DNA from: an uncultured Eubacteriales bacterium
GTDB taxonomy: Bacteria; Bacillota; Clostridia; Oscillospirales; Acutalibacteraceae
DNA length: 64,000 nucleotides
Direction of reading: 5' to 3'
NCBI GenBank assembly: GCA_910577755.1
Contig: CAJTNL010000006.1
Span: forward strand, 1 to 64,000
In this document: in pieces, positions 42,009 to 50,741 of the stretch
How the letters are laid out: each line of letters begins with the position of its first letter
Numbering within the stretch: the first letter of the stretch is position 1
Notes under the pieces: generated by a model
What the model saw: the letters and a program-made list of their open reading frames with translations, nothing else
What the model was told of the DNA's origin: nothing
The model's database searches: none
Position numbers and translations under genes: made by a program

Positions 42009-42081
42009 AGTTATATTCCTCCAATATAAGTTCATAATACAACAAAAAGTATGCAATTACAAGCAAAAATCTAAAATAATC

Positions 42082-44457
42082 TTATGATCTTAAATTTGCA
42101 CCTATTTTTTCCAGTTCTTTTATCACTTTTTTCATTGTATTATTTACCTGTTCTTCGTCTAGGGTATGGTCGGCAGAGCGAAGCACAATATTAAATGCAA
42201 CACTTTTTTTGCCCTGCTGAATCTGCTCTCCCTGATACACGTCAAATAATTGAATGTTTTCAAGTAAGCTGCCTGCTCCGGTTATAATTGCTTTTTCTAA
42301 CACTCGTACCGGGATGGTTTCGTCACAGATGAGCGCAAGGTCTCGTGTTACAGCTGGAAATTTTGGAAGAGGAGTAAAGATTTTTTCACTTTGCGTATAT
42401 GCAAATAAGGTGTCAACATCCAGTGAAAAGCAAATGATACGCTCATAGATTCCGTAGTTTTCCGCAACATTAGGATGAATCTCACCAATTATACCTACAT
42501 GGGTCTTGTTAATTGTAATATGAGCACAACGTCCAGGATGATAGGAGTATTCTTCTGAAGTGGCAGTAAATTCATAATTAGAAATAAATAATGTTTCCAA
42601 CAATTGTTCTACAATACCTTTTGCTGTGAAAAAATCCTGTTGATTACCGTATATACCAGCAATCAGTTTCGTTTTTTCACTAGGAAGCTCTTGCTCTGGT
42701 ATAGGATAATATTCTATGGCAAGTTCAAATAATGCGATATCGCCGTTTCGATTGTTATAGTTATGTGCCAATGCATCTAACATAGAGGGAAGAGCAGTGG
42801 TGCGCATGATACTGCTGTCTTCTCCTAATGGATTGGAAATAGTAATGGAATTTCTCAATGGATCCTGCTGAGGAATACGAATTTTATCATATATTTTGGG
42901 ACTTAAGAAGGAATATGTCATGATTTCACTCAGACCTAATGCAAGCATCGTATTGGAAATGACAGCTTCAAATTTTTGTCTTGGTGTATATTTGCCTTGT
43001 GCGTTACCTCGCAGTGATGTACTGGGGATACGGTTGTACCCGTAAAAGCGTGCAATTTCTTCTGCAATATCTGCTTTGTGCTCCAAATCGGGTCGGAAAG
43101 TAGGGATTAAAATCATATCATTTTCGAATTGGCAGCCAATTTTTTTAAGAATTGTTTTCATTTCATCCTTTGTTAATTGTATATGGAGAAACTGATTGAT
43201 CCATTCAGTTTCTAAAGGAATTTTTGTTTGTTCATCCGATGTGTGACGCTCAATAATGATATCGTCCAAAACATCGCCGGCGTCCAACAACTCGACTAAT
43301 TCACAAGCGCGTTCTAATGCAGGCAGACAATTGTTGGGGTCAAGACCTTTTTCATAACGGGAAGATGCATCTGTGCGCATCCCTTGATTACGGGCAGTGG
43401 TGCGGACAGAAGAAGCGTCAAAGCATGCTGATTCAAATACAATCGTAGAGGTGTCGTCCATAATACCGCTATATTCGCCGCCCATAACTCCTGCAATGGC
43501 TACCGGTTTTTTACCGTCTGCAATCACCAATTCGTTGCCGGTTAAGGTTCGCTCTACGCCGTCTAAAGTTGTAATGATTTCACCTTTTTTTGCATATCGT
43601 ATCCGTATTTTTTGGTCTTCAATAAAGCGCAGATCAAAAGCGTGCATAGGCTGTCCATATTCAAGCATAACATAGTTGGTAATGTCAACAATATTATTAA
43701 TAGGCCGTACGCCCATTGTGCGTAATCTTTCACGCATCCAGCGGGGAGAAGGCTTTACACGTACATTTTTTACAATTCTTGCACTGTAAACAGAACAAAG
43801 AGCAGGTTCTTCAACTTTAACATCTAACATTTCCGTGCAGGAACCATTTCCTCCTTTTACAACAGGAGTATGCAAAGTAAGCTGCTGCTCAAATGTGGCG
43901 GCGGTTTCTCTTGCTAGTCCGATCACGGAGAAACAATCGGGACGGTTAGAGGTGATTTCAAATTCTATTTTTGTATCGTTGAGACCGATTGCTTCACAGA
44001 TTGGATCGCCGGGGTTACAATTTTCCTGCAAAACGAAAATACCGTCCTCAATAGCATATGGGAAATCATTTAGTGTAAGTCCCAATTCAGCTAACGAACA
44101 GAGCATACCATTACTTACCTCACCGCGCAATTTCCCTTTTTTTATTTTAATACCATTTGGTAAAGTTGAGTTGTTTAATGCTGCCGGAACCAAATCCCCG
44201 ACAGTTAAATTGTTAGCGCCGGTAACGATTTGGATTGGCTCGTCAGCGCCAATGTCTACTTGACAAATTACCAGATGATCGGAATCCTGATGTGGAACAA
44301 TAGATAAGATTCTGCCTACCACAACATTGGATATTTCTGTACCTTCCGTTTCAAAGCATTCAACTTTTGAACCGCTCATAGTCATTGCTTCGGCGAATGC
44401 TTTGGGTGAAGTTTGTATATTGACAAATTCATTTAGCCATCTCATGGATAGATTCAT
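42082..44457 (-). CDS. pheT: Phenylalanyl-tRNA synthetase beta chain
   Basis: The 791-aa subunit has the N-terminal MRWLNEFV, a tRNA-binding EMAP-like domain (residues 40-150), the B3/4 editing region, the B5 domain, the catalytic-like core with NPLGEDSSIMRTTALPSML and the C-terminal FDX-ACB domain (from about 700). With PheS it forms the alpha2-beta2 enzyme that charges tRNA-Phe. The length is standard. It follows pheS by 25 bp on one transcript under a Phe T-box. Confidence 0.97.
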   Translation of the reverse strand: MNLSMRWLNEFVNIQTSPKAFAEAMTMSGSKVECFETEGTEISNVVVGRILSIVPHQDSDHLVICQVDIGADEPIQIVTGANNLTVGDLVPAALNNSTLPNGIKIKKGKLRGEVSNGMLCSLAELGLTLNDFPYAIEDGIFVLQENCNPGDPICEAIGLNDTKIEFEITSNRPDCFSVIGLARETAATFEQQLTLHTPVVKGGNGSCTEMLDVKVEEPALCSVYSARIVKNVRVKPSPRWMRERLRTMGVRPINNIVDITNYVMLEYGQPMHAFDLRFIEDQKIRIRYAKKGEIITTLDGVERTLTGNELVIADGKKPVAIAGVMGGEYSGIMDDTSTIVFESACFDASSVRTTARNQGMRTDASSRYEKGLDPNNCLPALERACELVELLDAGDVLDDIIIERHTSDEQTKIPLETEWINQFLHIQLTKDEMKTILKKIGCQFENDMILIPTFRPDLEHKADIAEEIARFYGYNRIPSTSLRGNAQGKYTPRQKFEAVISNTMLALGLSEIMTYSFLSPKIYDKIRIPQQDPLRNSITISNPLGEDSSIMRTTALPSMLDALAHNYNNRNGDIALFELAIEYYPIPEQELPSEKTKLIAGIYGNQQDFFTAKGIVEQLLETLFISNYEFTATSEEYSYHPGRCAHITINKTHVGIIGEIHPNVAENYGIYERIICFSLDVDTLFAYTQSEKIFTPLPKFPAVTRDLALICDETIPVRVLEKAIITGAGSLLENIQLFDVYQGEQIQQGKKSVAFNIVLRSADHTLDEEQVNNTMKKVIKELEKIGANLRS

Positions 44458-44482
44458 TGCAACTGTATTCCTTTCTTTTTTA

Positions 44483-45502
44483 TTAAAATTGTTTTAAAAA
44501 TCTGATGTCATTTTCATAGAATAAACGCATATCATCAATATTATACCGACGCATTACAACACGTTCCAGTCCCATACCTAGTGCAAAACCGCTGAATACT
44601 TCTGGATCAATACCGCAGTTTTTTAGCACTTTTGGATGAACCATGCCGCAACCCAAAATTTCAATCCATCCTTCCTGTTTACACAGTCGGCATCCATCAC
44701 CATGACAACTAAAACATTGCACGTCTACTTCGGCAGAAGGCTCTGTAAAGGGGAAGTGGTGTGGACGAAAACGTACTACGGAGTTTTCACCATATAAACG
44801 CTTTACAAATGTTTCTAATGTGCCTTTTAAGTCTGCAAAGGTAATACCTTTGTCTACCACCAAACCTTCGATTTGATGGAATAATGGAGAATGGGTAGCA
44901 TCCACGGCATCCGAACGATAGACGCGTCCGGGAGAGATAATTCGTATAGGAGGTTGACGTGTTTCCATAGTACGGATTTGTACCGGAGATGTTTGAGTAC
45001 GCAACACTACGTTCTCGTTAATATAAAAGGTATCCTGCGTATCTCGAGCCGGATGATTCTTTGGAATATTCAGCGCTTCAAAATTGTAGTAATCGGATTC
45101 AACTTCCGGACCCTCAACAATGTCAAATCCCATGCCTATAAAAATCTCTTTAATTTCATCTAATACGATTGAAAGCGGGTGTTTTGCGCCTAGCTCCCGG
45201 CGTTTTCCGGGCAATGTAACGTCGATTGTTTCATGTTTTAATTTTTGCAGTAGTAATGTTTCTTTTAAATGAGAGACTCTAACTGCAAAGGTTTCCTCTA
45301 TAGCGGAGCGAATATCGTTTGCCAGTTGTCCTATAATAGGGCGTTCCTCAGCAGAAAGCTTACCCATTTGTTTTAAAATAGCAGTCAGCTCTCCTTTTTT
45401 ACCAAGGTATTTTATACGCAAATTCTCTAATGTCTGATGATCTTCCGCTTTTTCAATGGCCTGCAGTGCAATATTACGAATCGACTCTAGTTGTTGCTTC
45501 AT
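44483..45502 (-). CDS. pheS: Phenylalanyl-tRNA synthetase alpha chain
   Basis: The catalytic subunit has about 339 residues. It has an N-terminal coiled coil (to about 85), class II motif 2 region DTFYINENVVLRTQTSPVQIRTM-type sequence (quoted partly), HPLFHQIEG-like (here HSPLFHQIEGLVVD) and motif 3 GFALGMGLERVVMRRYNIDD. ATG 45502 is used because AAAGGA is 11 bp before it. ATG 45514 is directly on the site. A Phe T-box precedes the gene. Confidence 0.96.
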   Translation of the reverse strand: MKQQLESIRNIALQAIEKAEDHQTLENLRIKYLGKKGELTAILKQMGKLSAEERPIIGQLANDIRSAIEETFAVRVSHLKETLLLQKLKHETIDVTLPGKRRELGAKHPLSIVLDEIKEIFIGMGFDIVEGPEVESDYYNFEALNIPKNHPARDTQDTFYINENVVLRTQTSPVQIRTMETRQPPIRIISPGRVYRSDAVDATHSPLFHQIEGLVVDKGITFADLKGTLETFVKRLYGENSVVRFRPHHFPFTEPSAEVDVQCFSCHGDGCRLCKQEGWIEILGCGMVHPKVLKNCGIDPEVFSGFALGMGLERVVMRRYNIDDMRLFYENDIRFLKQF

Positions 45503-45538
45503 AAAAATAAACATCCTTTCACAGATTTTGATTATGGA

Positions 45539-45797
45539 ATGGAATACTGGAATAAAAAAGTCTTCGTCCCTAAAATAGGGACGAAGACATGATGCTCCGC
45601 GGTACCACCCTTATTTTTGTCAAACCAAACACTTCTATAACCTATAACGGGGTCTACCGTCACAGCTTACTATTTATTCGGCTGTGCCGCTCCAAAGGGA
45701 ACTTGGCCATTTCCATACTGTAAATTTGCTTTCAGCTGCAACAAATCCTCTCTGAACAGCGGTGAATGGTTACTTTTCTTTTTCATAGCGTTATTTT
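45539..45797 (-). promoter_or_regulatory. T-box leader, phenylalanine-type, with terminator
   Basis: On the minus strand, GGGTGGTACCGC lies at 45610-45599 and a 13-bp terminator stem (45560-45572 with 45576-45588) is followed by a U-run. The specifier reads TTC at 45701-45699, in AAG-TTC-CCTTTGGAGC typical of pheST leaders. Uncharged tRNA-Phe should allow read-through. Confidence 0.93.
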
Positions 45798-45803
45798 TGT
45801 ACT

Positions 45804-45832
45804 ACTATATCATATTTTTGATTGATTTGCAA
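45804..45832 (-). promoter_or_regulatory. Promoter of pheST
   Basis: On the minus strand TTGCAA (45832-45827) and TATAGT (45809-45804) with 17 bp between, just upstream of the T-box. Confidence 0.7.
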
Positions 45833-45950
45833 GGCTTGTACAGATATAGAAGTATATTTGTATAGATTTATTAAAATGACATGTTTATTGAAATGACAAA
45901 GTAAAGATGCTATTATAACACCAAGCTACGGAAGAAATGAGGTGCTTTGG

Positions 45951-47435
45951 ATGAAAATTTGTCAACAAAGAGGCGCAGGCGTGCTTTTGCCTGTGACCGC
46001 ATTACCCTCTCCTTATGGAATTGGTACGTTGGGTGCTGCCGCATATCGTTTTATAGACCGTTTAAAACAGGCGGGTCAAACTTACTGGCAGGTGTTGCCT
46101 ATAGGGCCTACTGGCTTTGGAAATAGCCCGTATCAATCTTATTCCGCTTTTGCAGGAAACCCTTACCTGATAGATTTAGATAATTTGGTTATGCAAGGTT
46201 TGCTAAAAACAGAGGATATTTCCATGTTTGATTGGGGGCGGGATTCCTCTGTTGTTTCTTACGATAAAATTACAGAACATCGTCGTAATGTACTGAGGCT
46301 TGCCTATGAAAACAGTCATCATTTGTATAGTGTGGACTACCTTACATTTTGTCATGAGCAGCAGGATTGGTTGGAAGATTATGCTTTATTTATGGCATGC
46401 AAACATTACTTCCAACAGAAAGAGTGGATGCTGTGGGACAAGCAGGTAAAAGAAAGGAATGCCTCGTCCTTGATGAATTATCGCATATTGTTAAAAGATG
46501 AGATTGATTTCTGGAAGTTTTGCCAATTTGAATTTTACCGCCAATGGCATAAAATGAAACAATATGCAAATGAAAACGGTATTGCAATTATTGGAGATAT
46601 TCCTATTTATGTAGCAATGGATAGCGCCGATGTTTGGGCTAATTCTACGTTGTTTCAGTTAGATGAAAATAAAAAACCAATTGCTGTGGCCGGTGTTCCT
46701 CCTGATGCCTTTTCCTCTCAAGGACAGATGTGGGGCAATCCGTTATATAATTGGACGGAAATGGAGAAAACAAATTATGATTGGTGGAAAAAACGTATGG
46801 TATGTTGTGCCGCTTTATACGATAAGGTGAGAATCGACCATTTTATTGGAATTGTAAGATATTATACGATCCCAGCAGAAGAAAAGAATGCTGTAAACGG
46901 AACATGGCAGAAAGGTCCTGGGGAAAAGCTGATGAATGCTATACATACGGTGCTGGACTCTGAGTATATCATTGTTGAAGATTTAGGGGTCTTAGTTGAT
47001 GAAGTCATTTCTTTAAGACATAAGATGGGGTATCCTGGGATGAAAGTGCTGCAATTCGGTTTTGATGGGAATCCTTATAACGAGCATTTGCCTCATAATT
47101 TTCAAAATAGCATGGTAGTTTACAGTGGTACACACGATAATGAAACGATTATTGGTTATTTTACGAATCACCGAGCAGAGTGTATCCGTGCATGTAAATA
47201 TTTTCATGTGAATGCATTGGAAGAATTACCGGAGGCGTTTATGCGTGGACTATACGGCAGTGTAGCTGATATTGCTATTCTGCAAATGCAGGATATTTTA
47301 GGCTTGTCTAATACAGCAAGAATGAATATTCCGTCTACTATAGGAAGTAATTGGCAGTGGCGTTTATGTCAGGGGCAGTTTACGGAAGAGATAGCGAATA
47401 AAATGAAGCAACTTGCTCATATTTACGGGAGATAA
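45951..47435 (+). CDS. malQ: 4-alpha-glucanotransferase
   Basis: The 494-aa GH77 enzyme transfers alpha-1,4-glucan segments in maltodextrin or glycogen metabolism. It has RGAGVLLPVTALPSPYGIG, TYWQVLPIGPTGFGNSPYQSYSAFAGNPYLI in parts, GDIPIYVAMDSADVWAN, VRIDHFIGIVRYY (nucleophile Asp), EDLG (acid Glu) and YSGTHDNETIIGYF. ATG 45951 with GAGGTG before it is chosen; the frame to 45942 has no site. Length is normal. It is separated from nnr by 35 bp. Confidence 0.96.
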   Translation: MKICQQRGAGVLLPVTALPSPYGIGTLGAAAYRFIDRLKQAGQTYWQVLPIGPTGFGNSPYQSYSAFAGNPYLIDLDNLVMQGLLKTEDISMFDWGRDSSVVSYDKITEHRRNVLRLAYENSHHLYSVDYLTFCHEQQDWLEDYALFMACKHYFQQKEWMLWDKQVKERNASSLMNYRILLKDEIDFWKFCQFEFYRQWHKMKQYANENGIAIIGDIPIYVAMDSADVWANSTLFQLDENKKPIAVAGVPPDAFSSQGQMWGNPLYNWTEMEKTNYDWWKKRMVCCAALYDKVRIDHFIGIVRYYTIPAEEKNAVNGTWQKGPGEKLMNAIHTVLDSEYIIVEDLGVLVDEVISLRHKMGYPGMKVLQFGFDGNPYNEHLPHNFQNSMVVYSGTHDNETIIGYFTNHRAECIRACKYFHVNALEELPEAFMRGLYGSVADIAILQMQDILGLSNTARMNIPSTIGSNWQWRLCQGQFTEEIANKMKQLAHIYGR

Positions 47436-47470
47436 ACATATGTATGTGTTACACAGATTAGGAGGGGCAT

Positions 47471-48985
47471 ATGAAAGCGTTGAGCAAACAGCAAATGCAG
47501 ACATTGGAGCAACGGGCGGTTGAGGAAGGAATCCCGTATATTACCTTAATGGAACGTGCAGGAGGCGCTGTCGCAGAGTATATAGTAAAACACCATAACA
47601 TTATAGGCAGACGTATTGTGATACTATGCGGAAAAGGAAATAATGGAGGAGATGGGTTTGCTACAGCAAGGCATTTAGAGGCAGAAGGTGCTACGGTGAT
47701 TATTGCTTTGGTTGATGGCTTGCCTAAAACGGATATTGCGAAAGAAACCCTCTCTAAAATAAGGCAGACTAAGATACAGGTCTTTAGTATTATAGATGAT
47801 GAAGAGTTTATTTATCAGTTGATACAGTCTGCCGATATTTTGGTAGACTGTATTTTTGGAATTGGTTTTCAGGGAAAGATGGATGAACGTATAATGCAGG
47901 TGTTAGAAACAGCAAACTTGTGCGGTGCAGATAAAATTGCTGTAGATATTCCAAGTGGGATAACTTGTAATAACGGAGCTGTGGAAAGCGTTTGTTTTAA
48001 AGCGGATGTGACGATTACGTTTACTGTTATGAAAACAGCACAGTTGTTGTCCCCAGCGAAAGAATACTGCGGAAACGTGTTGGTTGCAGATGTAGGGATT
48101 CCTCCAGAACTGGTTAATCAACAGGAGGCTGATATTGAGGTAACAGAGGAATGGCAAATTGTCTCTGCGTTTCAGCCGCGCAGACAAGATACTAACAAAG
48201 GAGACTACGGTCGTTTGCTGTGTGTTTGCGGTCAGGAGGGTATGGCAGGCGCAGCGGTTATGAGCGGCAGAGCCGCTTTACGCTGTGGAGCGGGTCTGGT
48301 ACATATGGCTGTACCACAAGAAATATACCCGATTGTGGCAGGACAATTGAACGAGCCGGTGTATACAGTTTTATATAAAGAATCTTTATATAAGCAGTTG
48401 GATAAAGCAATGGAAAAAGCTACTGCATGCGTTATTGGCTGCGGACTGGGTACCGGATTCATGTCAAAAGAAATAGTTACATATATATTAACGCACTTCG
48501 GGCATCCAATAGTTGTAGATGCTGATGCGCTGAATATTGTTGCTGAAAATATGGAGTTGTTAGAGAATGCAAAGAAGTCTTTCATACTTACACCTCATCC
48601 AGGAGAAATGGCACGTTTGCTCAAAACAACGGTGAAAGATATACAACGTCACCGACTCCAGATTGCCAGAGAATTTGCCCAAAAATACGGTGTAACGCTG
48701 GTGCTGAAGGGTTCTGGTACGGTAATAGCGGCGGAACAAGGCAAGTTGAGTATAAATCTTACCGGCAATGCAGGTATGGCAAAAGGAGGAAGTGGAGATA
48801 TACTGGCAGGTATGATCGGATCAATGCTGGCGCAGGGTGTAGAACCTTTTGAGGCTGCACGAACAGCTGTATATCTGCATGGAAAATGTGGTGACAATTG
48901 TGCTGCAAGATTATCTCAAACCGCAATGCTGCCTACCGATATGATAGAGGAATTGCCCAAACTATTTTTAAAATTTGAGAAATAA
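47471..48985 (+). CDS. nnr: Bifunctional NAD(P)H-hydrate epimerase / ADP-dependent dehydratase
   Basis: The 504-aa fusion repairs damaged NAD(P)H hydrates. The N-terminal YjeF_N domain (1-215) has MERAGGAVAEYI and GKGNNGGDGFATARHL. The C-terminal carbohydrate-kinase-fold domain (230-500) has NKGDYGRLLCVCG, DADALNI, LTPHPGEMARL and GNAGMAKGGSGDILAGMIG, the ADP-binding site. AGGAGG precedes the ATG. The next gene starts 11 bp later, so they are cotranscribed. Confidence 0.96.
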   Translation: MKALSKQQMQTLEQRAVEEGIPYITLMERAGGAVAEYIVKHHNIIGRRIVILCGKGNNGGDGFATARHLEAEGATVIIALVDGLPKTDIAKETLSKIRQTKIQVFSIIDDEEFIYQLIQSADILVDCIFGIGFQGKMDERIMQVLETANLCGADKIAVDIPSGITCNNGAVESVCFKADVTITFTVMKTAQLLSPAKEYCGNVLVADVGIPPELVNQQEADIEVTEEWQIVSAFQPRRQDTNKGDYGRLLCVCGQEGMAGAAVMSGRAALRCGAGLVHMAVPQEIYPIVAGQLNEPVYTVLYKESLYKQLDKAMEKATACVIGCGLGTGFMSKEIVTYILTHFGHPIVVDADALNIVAENMELLENAKKSFILTPHPGEMARLLKTTVKDIQRHRLQIAREFAQKYGVTLVLKGSGTVIAAEQGKLSINLTGNAGMAKGGSGDILAGMIGSMLAQGVEPFEAARTAVYLHGKCGDNCAARLSQTAMLPTDMIEELPKLFLKFEK

Positions 48986-48996
48986 GGTGATGATAC

Positions 48997-49509
48997 TTGA
49001 AAAAAGTAATGTGTGCTTTGTTTTATGGGTGTACAATATTAATACTGCTTATGGCAGTAACAGGTTGTCAAACGTCCGATAGCAGCGGCAGTATACTAAA
49101 AGCAGATCAAATTGTTTTTGATACAGTATATACTGTTTCAGTGTTTAAACAGGATCAGAGTATTGCTTCGGGAACTTTTGAAAGTAACGGTACAGAAATT
49201 GTTTTTACCGTATCTGAGCCGGATATGGCAAAAGGGATGACATATTGCGATAACGCCGGTGTTTTTACGATCTCATTAAATGGTTTTACATTAGAAACGT
49301 CAGCGATACTTTCTTCTGAATCAACTTGGTTTACGAAATTGGCTCATATTATACGCTATATTAGAGAGCAGCCTCAAACTCTGCAAGCACAGGGAAGCGG
49401 ACAGTTTTCAGGTTTTATGGCAGATGGCACCGAATTTAAAATAACGACTTGGAATAAAGGTACAATTGAAAATATAACTTTTAATCAGTTTTATATTCAA
49501 TTTTCATAA
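48997..49509 (+). CDS. Lipoprotein of unknown function (LolA-like in context)
   Basis: The 170-aa protein has a signal peptide ending in the lipobox AVTGC (Cys at about 24). The mature part is beta-rich and polar with no recognised domain. In many Firmicutes a sorting-type lipoprotein sits between nnr or acpS and alr-mazEF, and this gene holds that position, but the family assignment is inferred from context alone. TTG at 48997 is the start, following AAGGTGAT. A strong terminator follows. Confidence 0.75.
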   Translation: MKKVMCALFYGCTILILLMAVTGCQTSDSSGSILKADQIVFDTVYTVSVFKQDQSIASGTFESNGTEIVFTVSEPDMAKGMTYCDNAGVFTISLNGFTLETSAILSSESTWFTKLAHIIRYIREQPQTLQAQGSGQFSGFMADGTEFKITTWNKGTIENITFNQFYIQFS

Positions 49510-49552
49510 AAGCATGTGCAGAAGTTTTTTGTGTCTGCACATGCTTTTATAT
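49506..49552 (+). terminator. Terminator of the nnr-lipoprotein unit
   Basis: A perfect 17-bp stem (49506-49522 with 49534-49550), overlapping the stop codon of the lipoprotein gene. Confidence 0.85.
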
Positions 49553-49720
49553 CGTTAGAATCTCTAATAAGTGTGAGTAAAGAAATACAAACAAAAAACC
49601 ACTGAATACAATATTATGGATTAGGGCTTAAAATATTTGAAGATTTGTGATTAAAATTCAATAATTACGGTAAAAATAGAGTCAGGGCCCAAAACAACAA
49701 TAATGCGGAGTGTGAAAAAA

Positions 49721-50098
49721 TTGAATATAAGAAGAGGCGATATCTATTACGCTGACCTTAGTCCGGTTATCGGCTCTGAGCAAGGCGGAGTGCGGCCTGT
49801 ATTGATTGTTCAAAATGATGTGGGAAATCGCTTTAGCCCGACAGTGATTGCAGCGGCAATTACAAGCCAGAGGGCAAAAGCAAATCTACCTACTCATATT
49901 ATGCTTCATGCTGAAAATACAGGGCTGTCACGAGATTCAATCGTACTTTTAGAACAAATCAGAACTATTGATAAACATAGATTAAAAGAACGTATGGGGC
50001 GGTTGGATCATACGTCTATGACACAGATTGATCAGGCGCTGTCTATTAGCTTTGGTTTAGAGATGGACGAAGACGGTGCGATGCAACAGGCTACATAA
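49721..50098 (+). CDS. mazF: MazF/PemK family mRNA interferase (EndoA/NdoA type)
   Basis: The 125-aa toxin-like RNase has NIRRGDIYYADLSPVIGSEQGGVRPVLI, split here, followed by NDVGNRFSPTVIAAAITS, PTHIMLH and DSIVLLEQIRTIDKHRL. The Arg/Gly loop and the Thr/Ser-Gln core of the active site are intact. It would cleave single-stranded RNA at a short motif. TTG 49721, ten bases after GGAG, gives the normal N-terminus. An ATG at 49703 without a site is the alternative. No CopG/EndoAI-like antitoxin gene is adjacent, which is unusual. Confidence 0.88.
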   Translation: MNIRRGDIYYADLSPVIGSEQGGVRPVLIVQNDVGNRFSPTVIAAAITSQRAKANLPTHIMLHAENTGLSRDSIVLLEQIRTIDKHRLKERMGRLDHTSMTQIDQALSISFGLEMDEDGAMQQAT

Positions 50099-50153
50099 AT
50101 GCCTGTAACACATTGGGAGTTAAGAGTTATATAAAAATAATGGAGGGAGCATT

Positions 50154-50333
50154 ATGCTTACAGCAAAAGAACTATCACTGATTGAAGATCAATTAAAGAC
50201 CGAAAAACTCCTGATTATCAAAAATAAGACTTATGCTCAGTTATGTGATGATCCGGAACTTAGAAAAAAATGTGAGCAGATGGCTGCAAAACATGAAGAG
50301 CACTATCAGTCTTTATTGGGTTTGTTAGACTAA
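50154..50333 (+). CDS. Small helical protein of the spore-coat CotF type (59 aa)
   Basis: GGAGGGA precedes ATG 50154. The product is helical and highly charged (MLTAKELSLIEDQLKTEKLLI, then CEQMAAKHEEHYQSLLGLLD). This resembles short ferritin-like or CotF-associated proteins, in which a small partner precedes a CotF-domain gene. The gene sits 12 bp before the CotF-like gene at 50346 and shares its terminator, so a joint role in the spore coat is likely. Direct family recognition is moderate. Confidence 0.7.
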   Translation: MLTAKELSLIEDQLKTEKLLIIKNKTYAQLCDDPELRKKCEQMAAKHEEHYQSLLGLLD

Positions 50334-50345
50334 AAGGAGCAGTTT

Positions 50346-50612
50346 ATGAGCAGAAAGTCAATGCGGGAGAGAGATCTATTAGAAGATATTTTAACAGCGC
50401 AAAAATATATTACGGAAACATACAATCTTTTTGCAAATGAATGCAGGCACGAAACGGTGCGTAATGATATTTTAAACTTATTAAATGAAGAACATCAATT
50501 AGAATCGGAGGTTTTTGACGAAATGCATCGTCGAGGTTGGTATCCAACTGTATTAGCAGAACCGCTGTTAATTGACGAAACAAAAACCAAATATGAACAC
50601 GAAAAACCATAG
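50346..50612 (+). CDS. CotF-like spore coat protein
   Basis: The 88-aa protein starts with a helical CotF-type domain (ERDLLEDILTAQKYITETYNLFANECRHETVRNDILNLLNEEHQLESEVFDEM in parts) and ends RRGWYPTVLAEP, a common CotF ending (GWYPxxxA). The family is a coat component in Bacillus and common in Clostridia. AAAAGGAGC precedes the ATG. It is paired with the 59-aa gene and lies next to the sporulation genes spoIIGA and sigE. Confidence 0.8.
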   Translation: MSRKSMRERDLLEDILTAQKYITETYNLFANECRHETVRNDILNLLNEEHQLESEVFDEMHRRGWYPTVLAEPLLIDETKTKYEHEKP

Positions 50613-50626
50613 TGTTTTAAGATAAT

Positions 50627-50660
50627 AAAGAGTCAAATTATTTTGTTTGACTCTTTTCTT
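50627..50660 (+). terminator. Terminator after the coat genes
   Basis: An 11-bp stem (50627-50637 with 50646-50656) with T-rich loop and tail. Confidence 0.8.
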
Positions 50661-50674
50661 TTTGCGTACATTTT

Positions 50675-50707
50675 ATGACAGAATTATCCTGTCCTGCTGA
50701 CTATAAT
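50675..50707 (+). promoter_or_regulatory. Candidate promoter of spoIIGA-sigE with a long spacer
   Basis: TATAAT at 50702-50707 is preceded by ATGACA at 50675-50680, giving a 21-bp spacer. The B. subtilis spoIIG promoter also has a longer-than-normal spacer and needs Spo0A. A clean TGNCGAA box was not found. Confidence 0.45.
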
Positions 50708-50741
50708 AGTGTTACAACTTTTTGGGAGAAGGAGGAAATTT

